Positions 9,021 to 17,199 of a stretch of DNA of 64,000 bases are shown here, piece by piece. A program made the position numbers and the translations under genes. Source of the DNA: Flavobacterium sp. SUN052 (GTDB lineage Bacteria > Bacteroidota > Bacteroidia > Flavobacteriales > Flavobacteriaceae); NCBI RefSeq assembly GCF_028867935.1, contig NZ_JAPQNS010000001.1, positions 1-64,000 on the forward strand, read 5' to 3'. The notes under the pieces are model-generated. The model saw only the letters and a program-made list of their open reading frames with translations. It did not search any database and was not told the origin of the DNA. How positions within the stretch are numbered: the stretch's first letter is position 1; the number at the start of each line of letters is the position of its first letter.

Positions 9021-9078
9021 GGATTTCGGAATTCGGATTTGGGATTGTGCTCTATCCCAAATCCGAATTCCGAAATCC
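9021..9078. repeat. 25-bp perfect inverted repeat between coxL and coxG
   Basis: Arms at 9021-9045 and 9054-9078 are exactly complementary, with an 8-base loop. The adjoining bases 9079-9091 repeat part of the right arm (AATCCCAAATC). The repeat starts 4 bases after the coxL stop and ends 16 bases before the coxG start, so the hairpin would form inside the polycistronic mRNA. No U-tract follows, so it is not a classical terminator. It may stabilise the upstream coxMSL segment or attenuate downstream genes, or it may simply be a dispersed palindromic repeat. Confidence 0.85.
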
Positions 9079-9094
9079 ACAATCCCAAATCATT

Positions 9095-9637
9095 ATGACA
9101 ACAAACCTCACAAAATCATTTGACGTTGAGCAGCCCATCGAAACCGTTTGGGCAACGCTGACTGACCCACCAAAAATTGTCGATTGTGTTCCGGGAGCCT
9201 CGCTCACCGAACAGGTCGACGCTGATAATTACAAAGGTTACGTAGGCCTGAAATTTGGTCCGGTGAAAGCTGGCTACGATGGCCTGGTTACGTTTGTCCA
9301 GCGTGATGCCGTCAACAAGAAAATGACGCTGAAGGGCCTGGGTATGGACAGCAAAGGCAAGGGCAGCGCTGAAATGCTGATGAATGCCACCTTGACCGAA
9401 GTCGATGGGCAAACGCACGTTGAGGCAACTATGGACATTAGCATTACGGGTATGCTGGCGCAGTTTGGTGCCCGACTGATCAATGATGTGTCGAATCAGG
9501 TTTTCAACCAGTTTGTGTCCAATTTTAAAGAGAAGCTGGCCAAACAGGGTGATGGCACGGCTGTCGAAGTTGCGGCAGAAAGTGAAACAGAAGAATCAAA
9601 ATCCGGTATTGGTGGATTCATTAAAAAACTCTTCTGA
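9095..9637 (+). CDS. coxG: CoxG, SRPBCC-fold membrane/quinone adaptor of CO dehydrogenase
   Basis: The protein is a single CoxG/SRPBCC lipid-binding domain (residues 1-150; PIETVWATLTDP, VPGASLTEQ and KFGPVKAGYDG are typical), then a charged linker and a short C-terminal amphipathic end GFIKKLF. CoxG has been reported to carry menaquinone between the membrane and CoxMSL, docking through its C-terminal tail; the tail here fits that. The start at 9095 (MTTNLTKSF) is chosen because the upstream codons of the open frame are read from the palindromic repeat. It overlaps the proposed start of coxD. Confidence 0.88.
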   Translation: MTTNLTKSFDVEQPIETVWATLTDPPKIVDCVPGASLTEQVDADNYKGYVGLKFGPVKAGYDGLVTFVQRDAVNKKMTLKGLGMDSKGKGSAEMLMNATLTEVDGQTHVEATMDISITGMLAQFGARLINDVSNQVFNQFVSNFKEKLAKQGDGTAVEVAAESETEESKSGIGGFIKKLF

Positions 9638-10517
9638 GATACTCGCGGCATTAGAGAAACACAAGTACGTCGCCGATGAAGAGTTGGCGACGGTACTTTT
9701 TTTGATGCTTACGCTCCGTAAACCGCTGTTGCTCGAAGGGCCGCCGGGAGTGGGTAAAACCGAAATTGCGCTGGTGCTGAGTGATTTGCTTCAAACTCCG
9801 CTCATACGGCTTCAATGCTATGAAGGGTTGGATGTGAATGCAGCTGTGTATGAGTGGAACTACCAGAAACAACTACTCGGGATCAAGATTCAGGAGGGCA
9901 GCGGCTTGTCGGTTGCCGAAAAAGAGAAGCACATTTTTGGCCCCGATTACCTGCTCAAACGGCCACTCCTGCAGTCGATCACCAACGAAACCCAATCGCC
10001 GGTACTGTTGATTGACGAACTGGACCGCTCCGATGAAGAGTTTGAAGCGTTTTTGCTCGAACTCCTCTCTGCGTTTCAGATCAGCATTCCAGAGATCGGG
10101 ACCATTAAAGCGACGCATAAGCCCTACATCATTCTGACCTCAAACCGGACCCGTGAGCTGAGCGATGCCCTGAAACGGCGGTGTTTGTATCACTGGATTG
10201 ACTACCCCTCGCTCGATAAAGAGATGACCATTGTCAGCAAGCGATTGCCCGAGATCGAGTCGCAATTGCTGACACAGGTAGTTGCGTTTGTGCAGGATTT
10301 GCGACAGCGTAAACTGGTGAAGATTCCCGGCATTTCCGAAACGATCGACTGGGCCGAATCGCTGATGGCTCTGGGGTATCGTGAAGTAAACCGCAAAGCA
10401 ATTGACCAAACGCTGGGTAGTATCCTGAAATCAGTGGATGACATACGAGTGATAAAAGATGAAATACAAAAAAAAACCTCTCCTTCGCAAGGAGAGGGGG
10501 CAGGGGGTGAGGTATGA
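9612..10517 (+). CDS. coxD: CoxD, MoxR-type AAA+ ATPase for CO dehydrogenase maturation
   Basis: This MoxR-family ATPase is needed with CoxE for insertion of sulfur and copper into the CoxL molybdenum site. From a GTG at 9612 the protein has 301 residues, with Walker A GPPGVGKTE (43-51), Walker B VLLIDELD (131-138) and the sensor ILTSNRTRELSDALKRRC. The conserved start (ALEKHKYVADEELATV) lies soon after this GTG, so longer frames beginning inside coxG are unlikely; the exact start is uncertain. The gene overlaps coxG by 26 bases. The last dozen residues (SPSQGEGAGGEV) are translated from a palindromic repeat and look like an acquired tail. Its stop overlaps the coxE start (ATGA). Confidence 0.88.
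   Translation: MDSLKNSSEILAALEKHKYVADEELATVLFLMLTLRKPLLLEGPPGVGKTEIALVLSDLLQTPLIRLQCYEGLDVNAAVYEWNYQKQLLGIKIQEGSGLSVAEKEKHIFGPDYLLKRPLLQSITNETQSPVLLIDELDRSDEEFEAFLLELLSAFQISIPEIGTIKATHKPYIILTSNRTRELSDALKRRCLYHWIDYPSLDKEMTIVSKRLPEIESQLLTQVVAFVQDLRQRKLVKIPGISETIDWAESLMALGYREVNRKAIDQTLGSILKSVDDIRVIKDEIQKKTSPSQGEGAGGEV
10477..10511. repeat. Palindromic REP-like element forming the end of coxD
   Basis: A 9-bp stem (10477-10485 with 10489-10497, loop CGC) is followed by a G-rich stretch and GGTGAGG. The element encodes the tail SPSQGEGAGG of coxD, and its GGTGAGG run lies just 5' of the coxE start at 10514, where it could act as a strong ribosome binding site. Similar palindromes occur as dispersed intergenic elements in many bacteria. 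Confidence 0.65.
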
Positions 10518-11653
10518 AACTACAAGCGTTCGCGACGAGTAGCCTGACGGAGGCTATTGTGGGGTTTGCCCAGTTTGGGCGGAGTCACGGCCTTAATGTG
10601 GGTATTCAGGAAACGCAGGATGCGCTCATTGCCGCCAATTCTGGCTTGTTGTTCAATCGATTGAGTCTTTACTATTCCTTAAAAGCCATTTTTTGTACCT
10701 CGCCCGAAGAACGGCAGATTTATGACCGGCTCTTTTCGCTTTACTGGGATACCAATCCCATTGACCTGCGCGATAACAAAAATAAAACCACGATTCAGGG
10801 AGCGGTCAAGAAGAAAACCAACAACACGCTAGTGCTGATGGGATCGGGGAAGACACCTGAATTAGTTGAAGAAGCCAAAACCGTTTCGGGAGCCAATGAA
10901 ATAGAGCGTCTGCGCAAAACGGATTTCTCCAAAGTAAACGAAGTGGACGCTCGTAAACTGGAAGAAATTGCGCAAAGGTTGTTTAAAGAAATTGCCCTGC
11001 GGCTGCGCCGACGGATGAAAGAAAGCCCGACCGAAGGCAAAGTAAATCTTCGCCGGACAATAAGACGCAGCCTAAGCTACGGTGGTGAGCCGATAGACCT
11101 GTTTCGGCGAGCAAAAAAGCCGAAGAAGCAGCGCCTGATCGTACTGCTTGACGTGAGTGGATCGATGGATAAATACAGCTTTTTTCTGCTGCGGTTCATT
11201 GTCGCCCTGCGCGAGCATTTCCGCCAATTAGAAGCCTTTGTGTTCAGCACCACCCTAATTCGAATTAGCAAGGCCATTCAGTGTAACCAGATCGAAACCG
11301 TTCTGGAACTCCTGAACAAACAGGCTGATAACTGGTCGGGTGGAACAAAAATTGGCGAGTGCCTGGAAACCTACTGCGACAAATACGGTAAACGAACGCT
11401 GAATGGCTCACCAACCGTGATCATCCTGAGCGATGGGTTAGAAACGGGTAGCGTTGATAAGTTGGCCGAGCAGATGGTGCGTATTCATCGCCGTGCCAAA
11501 AAAGTGGTGTGGCTCAATCCACTCAAAGGTATGCAGGGCTACGAACCCACTGCCCGTGGTATGGCTGCGGCAATGCCTTCGATTGATACGTTCAGGTCGG
11601 CTCACAGTCTGAATAGTTTGTTAGAACTTGAAACCATTTTAGCCCATGCTTGA
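10514..11653 (+). CDS. coxE: CoxE, von Willebrand factor A domain partner of CoxD
   Basis: The C-terminal half (from about residue 205) is a vWA domain with an intact MIDAS motif D213-x-S215-x-S217 in LLDVSGSMDKYS, plus the later ILSDGLETG. The N-terminal half is helical, strongly basic around 150-205, and typical of the CoxE/VWA_CoxE family. CoxD-CoxE pairs form a MoxR-vWA chaperone that matures the Mo-Cu centre. The start overlaps the coxD stop by 4 bases, and the end overlaps coxF by 8 bases, so the genes are translationally coupled. Confidence 0.9.
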   Translation: MKLQAFATSSLTEAIVGFAQFGRSHGLNVGIQETQDALIAANSGLLFNRLSLYYSLKAIFCTSPEERQIYDRLFSLYWDTNPIDLRDNKNKTTIQGAVKKKTNNTLVLMGSGKTPELVEEAKTVSGANEIERLRKTDFSKVNEVDARKLEEIAQRLFKEIALRLRRRMKESPTEGKVNLRRTIRRSLSYGGEPIDLFRRAKKPKKQRLIVLLDVSGSMDKYSFFLLRFIVALREHFRQLEAFVFSTTLIRISKAIQCNQIETVLELLNKQADNWSGGTKIGECLETYCDKYGKRTLNGSPTVIILSDGLETGSVDKLAEQMVRIHRRAKKVVWLNPLKGMQGYEPTARGMAAAMPSIDTFRSAHSLNSLLELETILAHA

Positions 11654-12641
11654 CGAATTTTTAACTCAATACAACCTCCTGCGGCAGCGTAACGAACTGT
11701 TTGCTACGGCTACTGTCGTCTGGCGTGAAGCCCCCAGTTCAGGGAAGGCCGGCGACCGGGCCATCATCAGCAGCAGTGGTGAGGTATGGGGCTGGGTAGG
11801 GGGTGGCTGTACTAAAGGCATTGTACTAAAAGAAGCTAGTGCCGCCATGCAGGAAGGCCGTCCGCGTTTGGTGCGGGTAAGCCCCGACCCCGATGTAGCC
11901 CCCCAGCAAGGTATTAAGGAATATAAAATGACTTGCCAAAGTGGTGGGAGTGTCGATCTGTTTATTGAGCCGGTAATGCCCAGCACACACCTGATTATTA
12001 TGGGCAAATCGGCTATTGCACAAGCCCTGGCTACTGCTGCCAAACTGCTCGATTACCGGGTAACAGTGATGGCAATGGGCGTCCCCGAAGGAGCGTTTGT
12101 GGGAGTCGATGAAGTAAAAATGGCGTTCAACTTCTCAAAAACACCTGTCAACAAGCATACATTTGTGGTGGTAGCCACGCAGGGTGAACAGGATGAAATG
12201 GCGCTGAAAGCAGCCTTGAAAGTGTCGGTTCCGCACCTGGCTTTTGTAGCAAGTCGTAAAAAACGAGATTCGGTTTTTGCCTACTTACAATCAGTGGGCG
12301 TTTCAGAGAGCGAGCTATCGGCTATTAAAACACCCGCCGGAATCGACATCAAAGCCAAGACGCCTATTGAAGTAGCCATCAGTATTGTAGCGGAAATTAT
12401 CCAGACCGTCAGGAGCGAACCGAAGCTGCCTGATATGCTAGGGAATCTGACGGGGCAGGAAAAGTTTTATATCAACCCGGTTTGCCAAATTCCGGTTGAC
12501 AAAACAACGCCTAAACATGTTGTTGAGTATAAAGGCGAAAACGTTTATTTCTGTTGTGACGGCTGTAAAGTGAAATTTGACGCCGAACCAGAAAAATACA
12601 TCCGTTCGGATTCTGCGCCAAATGTGTTAGCTTTATTGTAG
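11646..12641 (+). CDS. coxF: CoxF, XdhC-type maturation factor fused to a YHS domain
   Basis: The N-terminal XdhC_CoxI domain (VVWREAPSSGKAGDRAIIS, GWVGGGCTKGIV) and the Rossmann-like XdhC C-terminal domain (about residues 110-250) bind and deliver molybdopterin cofactor. From residue 273 a YHS domain follows: INPVCQIPVD, then YFCCDGCKVKF and a final EPEKYI. The domain is associated with metal binding and is found in copper-handling proteins. A YHS module on a factor serving a Mo-Cu enzyme suggests copper or heavy-metal handling, which is an inference. The gene overlaps coxE by 8 bases and precedes the Uma2 gene by 17. Confidence 0.88.
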   Translation: MLDEFLTQYNLLRQRNELFATATVVWREAPSSGKAGDRAIISSSGEVWGWVGGGCTKGIVLKEASAAMQEGRPRLVRVSPDPDVAPQQGIKEYKMTCQSGGSVDLFIEPVMPSTHLIIMGKSAIAQALATAAKLLDYRVTVMAMGVPEGAFVGVDEVKMAFNFSKTPVNKHTFVVVATQGEQDEMALKAALKVSVPHLAFVASRKKRDSVFAYLQSVGVSESELSAIKTPAGIDIKAKTPIEVAISIVAEIIQTVRSEPKLPDMLGNLTGQEKFYINPVCQIPVDKTTPKHVVEYKGENVYFCCDGCKVKFDAEPEKYIRSDSAPNVLALL

Positions 12642-12658
12642 CAGAACCCGTATTCAGC

Positions 12659-13300
12659 ATGACGACTACAGCCCCAACGTTGCTCCCATTGACGCTCACC
12701 GAACGAAGCGAAGCATCCGATATACTCCGTGTGCGCGCTACGTTCGAAGAATACCTCGACTTCGCCGAGCAGTGTCCGTACAATGTGGAATATGTCAATG
12801 GAGAAATAATCTCAATGTCCCAGGCTTCACTCCCCCACGAATCATTAGTTATCCGAATTGGCTATGTGCTCACGGCTTTATTTGAAGACCGGGAAGACTT
12901 TGGCATCTTTGGCAGTAATATCAAAATCCACGTTGCAGCCACCGGTAATTCCTACAATGCCGATGTCAGCGTGGTTCAGGGCGAACCCAACTACCTGTTG
13001 CTACCCAGCGGAAATCGGTCAACGGTCGAAATTCAGAATCCCCTTCTGGTGGTGGAGGTGTTATCAAAAAGTACACAGGCATTTGATTTGGGCGATAAGT
13101 TGGAAGACTACAAACTCATTCCGGGTCTGCAACAAGTTCTGTTTGTGAGCCAGGAGCAGTTGTGGGTGAGCGCTTATGTCCGCAGTGATACACCGGGCGT
13201 ATGGCTCAACACCAGTGCCCATGCTCCGCACGAATCAATTGCGGTTCTGAACAAAAGCGTATCGCTGGAGCAAATCTATAAGAAAATGAAATTTTCGTAA
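12659..13300 (+). CDS. Uma2-family (DUF820) restriction-endonuclease-like protein
   Basis: The protein has the Uma2 pattern: an N-terminal start of the type TFEEYLDFAEQCPYNVEYVNGEI, then SLPHESLVIRIGYVL, YNADVSVVQ (the acidic PD-type residue), LLVVEVLSKST (E and K-like catalytic region) and KLEDYKLIPGLQ. The PD-(D/E)xK-like core seems intact. Uma2 genes are abundant in cyanobacteria and scattered in Bacteroidota, with no settled function. Here it sits inside the cox operon between coxF and coxI, 17 bases after coxF, on the same strand, and is probably co-transcribed. No functional link to CO oxidation is known to me. Confidence 0.85.
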   Translation: MTTTAPTLLPLTLTERSEASDILRVRATFEEYLDFAEQCPYNVEYVNGEIISMSQASLPHESLVIRIGYVLTALFEDREDFGIFGSNIKIHVAATGNSYNADVSVVQGEPNYLLLPSGNRSTVEIQNPLLVVEVLSKSTQAFDLGDKLEDYKLIPGLQQVLFVSQEQLWVSAYVRSDTPGVWLNTSAHAPHESIAVLNKSVSLEQIYKKMKFS

Positions 13301-13351
13301 TACGTTTTTTAGTTAACTCTGTTGCCTGCCGGAGCCGGAGCTTTTATTACA

Positions 13352-14473
13352 ATGAAAGAGATTAAAGCAATTATCGACGGCTATGATCACCTTGATCCCA
13401 AAACAACCCAGGCTGCTCTAGCCACGGTAGTGCGGGTTGAAGGGTCCTCGTATCGGCGCACGGGTGCCCGAATGCTGGTGATGAGTAATGGCGTATGGAT
13501 TGGCGGTATCAGCGGAGGCTGCCTCGAAGGCGATGCCCTCAAACGTGCTCGATTGGCCATTGCCAAAGCGTCGCCCTCGAAAATTACGTATGATACCACC
13601 ACCGACGATGAACACCAGATCGGGGTTGGTCTGGGGTGCAACGGCATCATCGACGTGCTGTTTACCCCCCTCGATTTTAATGATAAAAACAACCCTGTCG
13701 AAGTACTCAAAAATTGCATGAACGAACGTCGCCAAACGCACGTACTCATTACCATCACGGGCCTCGAAGGCGACTGGACATCAATTAAGGAAGGAGACGT
13801 AATTCGATACACCAACGCCGATAGTCTGAATGCCCTGGACCACGCTTATATTCAGGCGCAACTGGACGAAAAAATTCAGGCACGAATCACGAAAGGCGTA
13901 TCAGCACCATTTCGGTTTGAAAGTCCGGAGGGCCAGAGTCTGGAAGCATTTATCGAAATACTATCGCCCGAAATTCACCTGGTTCTCTGGGGGCACCAGT
14001 ACGATGTATATCCACTTACACGGCTGGTTAAAGAAATTGGCTGGCGGGTGACCGTTGTGGCTAATCCACTGAAGGTCAACAATAAAATTGCGGCTCTGGC
14101 TGATGAAATAGTACTTCCTGAAAGCTTCTCGGATATTCTGTTCGATAATCACACGGCCGTTGTACTGATGTCGCATGATTACAAGACAGACAAAACAAAC
14201 TTACCTAAAGTAATCGCTACTAAGGCACCCTACATTGGCATGTTAGGGCCGCGCGTTCGCTCCGAAAAAATCTGGGCCGAGTTAGCCGACGAAGGTAGCC
14301 CTATTGCCGAAACTGACTTTCCCCGCATTCACGCTCCGGTAGGGCTTGATATTGGCGCCGTTTCACCCGAAGAGATTGCCCTCTCGCTGGCAGCCGAAAT
14401 CAGGGCGTCTTTCTCTGGACGCGATGGTACGTATTTGCGGCTTCGCCAAAGCACGATTCACGTGCGGGAATAG
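13352..14473 (+). CDS. coxI: CoxI, XdhC-family molybdenum cofactor maturation protein
   Basis: A second XdhC/CoxI homologue of 373 residues. The N-terminal XdhC_CoxI domain has ATVVRVEGSSYRRTGARM and GGISGGCLEGDALK; the C-terminal Rossmann domain has VLWGHQYDVYPL, VLMSHDYKTD, YIGMLGPRVRSE and IHAPVGLDIGA. Such proteins bind Mo-molybdopterin and present it for sulfuration and insertion. An ATG at 13352 (MKEIKAII) is chosen over an earlier TTG. It closes the cox operon and converges with the next gene, leaving 3 bases. Confidence 0.85.
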   Translation: MKEIKAIIDGYDHLDPKTTQAALATVVRVEGSSYRRTGARMLVMSNGVWIGGISGGCLEGDALKRARLAIAKASPSKITYDTTTDDEHQIGVGLGCNGIIDVLFTPLDFNDKNNPVEVLKNCMNERRQTHVLITITGLEGDWTSIKEGDVIRYTNADSLNALDHAYIQAQLDEKIQARITKGVSAPFRFESPEGQSLEAFIEILSPEIHLVLWGHQYDVYPLTRLVKEIGWRVTVVANPLKVNNKIAALADEIVLPESFSDILFDNHTAVVLMSHDYKTDKTNLPKVIATKAPYIGMLGPRVRSEKIWAELADEGSPIAETDFPRIHAPVGLDIGAVSPEEIALSLAAEIRASFSGRDGTYLRLRQSTIHVRE

Positions 14474-14476
14474 GTG

Positions 14477-15862
14477 CTAGCCGAGCAATTTCCCTGGATT
14501 CAGAATGCCTTTTGGGTCCAGGGCCTGTTTGATGGTTTTCATTACCTTGATTTCTGCTTCGGAACGGCTGATGTGTAACCAATCCCTTTTTTCAAGGCCA
14601 ATGCCATGTTCCGCCGAAATCGAACCACCGATAGGGCGGAGGGGAGCGTACACAATTCGGTTAACTTCCTGGTGGGTTTGGTGATCGTTTTGGCCGCAGG
14701 TCACAAACAGGTGCAAGTTACCATCGCCCATATGGCCAAAAGCGTAACACAAGGCCTGTGGCCATACCTGAGTTAACTTAGTCTGTACCACAGCAATGTA
14801 AGCTGCCATGTTAGAAATAGGAAGGCTTACATCGAACAGAAAAACGGGGGTATGTACCGTGAAAATAAACTCCACAAACTCCCGGATACCCCAAAACCAG
14901 TCGAGCTCTTTCTGCGATTGGGCGGGTACTGCATCCGCAATCAAGCCCCGATCCAGCGCCGTCTCCAGCATCGACTCAAACTGCGTATTGTCGGTCGCTT
15001 CGTGTTGCCCCTGACTTTCGATGAGCGCATAATAGGGGTATTGCTGGGGCAGAGGAGGAGCAAACGGCGACGGCGCACTGGTCATCAGGCTATAATAGTT
15101 TTGCCAGAGCAGTTCGAAGGTTGTAAGCGAGTCGGGGAGAGAGCGTTTGGCAAACGTCAGGAAGTCAATGGCCTGATTGAAACTTTCAAGAGCAACAAAC
15201 GCGGTTTGCCGGGTTTTGGGCGCGTCTTCGAGTTTGACAACGGCACGGGTAACTACACCCAGCGTGCCTTCTGAGCCGATAAAAAGTTGCTTCAGGTCGT
15301 AACCAGTGTTGTTCTTCATCATTTTATCCAATGACGAAAGAATAGTGCCATCGGCCAGCACCACTTCCAGTCCCCGTACCAACTGTCGGGTGACTCCATA
15401 TCGAAGCGCCTGAACGCCACCGGCATTGGTCGCAATGTTGCCGCCAATCATGCAGCTTCCCTTGGCTCCCAGATCAAGAGGAAAAAGCAAGCCTTTTTCG
15501 GCAACGGCTTCACGCAGGTGCTGCAAAATAACACCCGCCTGAACCGTTGCCGTTTTGTTGGTTTCGTCAACTTCTTCAATTGCGTTCATTCGTTCCAGGC
15601 TGAGCGCAATTTCGGTTGGTCCAGTGCTGGCCCCGTGTACCACGCCCGACAGGCCCCCGTGCGGAACCACGGCCTGACCAGCTTCATTGCAAAGCCGAAG
15701 TGCCGTGGCTATTTGTTCGGTTGTGGTTGGGCGCAATAGGGCCAATACATTCAGATGGCCCGGCGTCCCCCAGGCTCCAGCCGACCGTTGCGCGGCTTCG
15801 TCGTGGGTCAGTACACAGTCGCGGCCAAGGGCATCGATCAGTTGCTGGACAATCTCACTCAT
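14477..15862 (-). CDS. FAD-linked oxidase of the GlcD / D-lactate dehydrogenase type
   Basis: An N-terminal FAD_binding_4 domain (VVPHGGLSGVVHG, GGNIATNAGG, EGTLGVVT) is followed by an FAD-oxidase C-terminal domain with the family's GDGNLH and SAEHGIGLEKRD motifs. Relatives oxidise D-lactate, glycolate or other 2-hydroxy acids and pass electrons to quinone or cytochrome. Length 461 is standard. It lies 2 bases downstream of the sugar dehydrogenase gene's stop on the same strand, so the two form an operon. The substrate cannot be fixed from sequence. Confidence 0.85.
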   Translation of the reverse strand: MSEIVQQLIDALGRDCVLTHDEAAQRSAGAWGTPGHLNVLALLRPTTTEQIATALRLCNEAGQAVVPHGGLSGVVHGASTGPTEIALSLERMNAIEEVDETNKTATVQAGVILQHLREAVAEKGLLFPLDLGAKGSCMIGGNIATNAGGVQALRYGVTRQLVRGLEVVLADGTILSSLDKMMKNNTGYDLKQLFIGSEGTLGVVTRAVVKLEDAPKTRQTAFVALESFNQAIDFLTFAKRSLPDSLTTFELLWQNYYSLMTSAPSPFAPPLPQQYPYYALIESQGQHEATDNTQFESMLETALDRGLIADAVPAQSQKELDWFWGIREFVEFIFTVHTPVFLFDVSLPISNMAAYIAVVQTKLTQVWPQALCYAFGHMGDGNLHLFVTCGQNDHQTHQEVNRIVYAPLRPIGGSISAEHGIGLEKRDWLHISRSEAEIKVMKTIKQALDPKGILNPGKLLG

Positions 15863-15864
15863 AA

Positions 15865-17157
15865 TTACTTTGATGCCTTAGCCTGGTAGCTAATCTTGAA
15901 GATTGTTCCGTTTAGGTCGTCCGTAACATATAACGAGCCGTCTGGACCTTGCGCCAGTCCGCAGGGGCGATGCTGTACCGGACCAGTGGGTTTTACTAGA
16001 TCGATACCGGCAAAGTTATCAGCAAAAATCTCCCAGGGGCCCGATGGCTTGCCATTTTTGAAAGGGACAAACCCAACCAGATAACCTTTGTGTAATGACT
16101 GCGATTGACCATGGAAAGCGATAAAAGCGCCATTCCGATACCGTTCGGGGAAGGCAGTGCCGGTATAAAACAACAGGGCGTTAGGACCCATGTGCGCTGG
16201 GAAAGCGGCTACTGGATTAATTGTTTTGGCAGTGCCTAGCTTTTTGCCGTCACCCCCGTACTCAGGGGCCAGTATTTTCTTTTTCTGAATGTGGTCATAA
16301 TATACGTATGGCCAGCCCGCATCATCACCCTGATGAAGCTCATACATGGTTTCGGCGGGGAGGTCGGCGCTTTGCTGGGGCGTGTAATATTGAGGATAGA
16401 AATCATCGAATGCACCCCGACCATGTTGCGTTACAAACAGCGAGTTTGTTTTTGTATTCCAATCAAGCCCAACCACATTTTTCAAGCCGGTTGCGAACCG
16501 AACCCCGCTCGAAAACGGCTGATCGGGCACGTTGGCTTTGAACCGCCAGATACCAGCTGCTGAATCGAGCAGCGAACAGGGCATAATGCCTTTGCCGCTG
16601 TTTGGCTCCCGGCAACGGTCGTTGTCCGAGGCTATGTTGACATAGATGTTTCCCTGATTATCAACAGCAATCGACTTTGACTTGTCGCGGTCTTTTTCCC
16701 GCAAGCCCGACACCAGTTTTTCGGGCTGATCGGGGTTGATAACTTCCTGCTTGTCATTTAGTTTATACCGGTAAATGCTGTTGTTAGATGATGCGTACAA
16801 ATAGCCGTCTTTGATAAAAATGCCCGTACCGGGATAATCGCCAAAGCCGACCTGCTCATCAACCATGCCATCGTTGTTGGTGTCACGAAGGCGGTAAATA
16901 CCTTTGCCATCCTTTAGCTTAGCCAGCTTTACATACAAATCACCGGTTTTGCTCACAACAATATGCCGGGTAGAGCCCATATTCTCCGCTACAATGGAGG
17001 CCGTAAAACCCGCCGGGAGTTTCACCTCCGATGCTTTAACGGACCGTTTGGCGCCACTGCCTGATTTGGCTGGTGGCACATGACTGGCGAAAGTCCCGCT
17101 GTTTACGGATAGGAAAGACGCAAGGAGGCAGGTAAACGAAAGTAAGGTTTTGTTCAT
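15865..17157 (-). CDS. PQQ-dependent sugar (sorbosone-type) dehydrogenase, periplasmic
   Basis: A signal peptide is followed by a beta-propeller of the soluble glucose/sorbosone dehydrogenase type: GFTASIVAENMGSTRHIVVS, GDLYVKL, GLDWNTKTNSLFVTQHGR and the C-terminal HRPCGLAQGPDGSLYVTDD. Members oxidise aldoses or sorbosone with pyrroloquinoline quinone; no PQQ synthesis genes are visible here. The start at 17157 (MNKTLLSF) gives a clean signal peptide; a longer frame to 17229 would run into the terminator of the upstream gene. It is followed immediately by the FAD oxidase. Confidence 0.8.
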   Translation of the reverse strand: MNKTLLSFTCLLASFLSVNSGTFASHVPPAKSGSGAKRSVKASEVKLPAGFTASIVAENMGSTRHIVVSKTGDLYVKLAKLKDGKGIYRLRDTNNDGMVDEQVGFGDYPGTGIFIKDGYLYASSNNSIYRYKLNDKQEVINPDQPEKLVSGLREKDRDKSKSIAVDNQGNIYVNIASDNDRCREPNSGKGIMPCSLLDSAAGIWRFKANVPDQPFSSGVRFATGLKNVVGLDWNTKTNSLFVTQHGRGAFDDFYPQYYTPQQSADLPAETMYELHQGDDAGWPYVYYDHIQKKKILAPEYGGDGKKLGTAKTINPVAAFPAHMGPNALLFYTGTAFPERYRNGAFIAFHGQSQSLHKGYLVGFVPFKNGKPSGPWEIFADNFAGIDLVKPTGPVQHRPCGLAQGPDGSLYVTDDLNGTIFKISYQAKASK

Positions 17158-17199
17158 GGAAAGAAATTCGGTCATCAACAATTGACTGCTGGTAAGTCT

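Noticed and set aside
9047..9094. Upstream start for coxG at 9047
   Set aside because: It would translate the right arm of the palindromic repeat; the ATG at 9095 begins the conserved domain.
12659..13300. Uma2 as a second CoxF/CoxH-type cox gene
   Set aside because: The sequence matches Uma2 (DUF820), not any known Cox protein.
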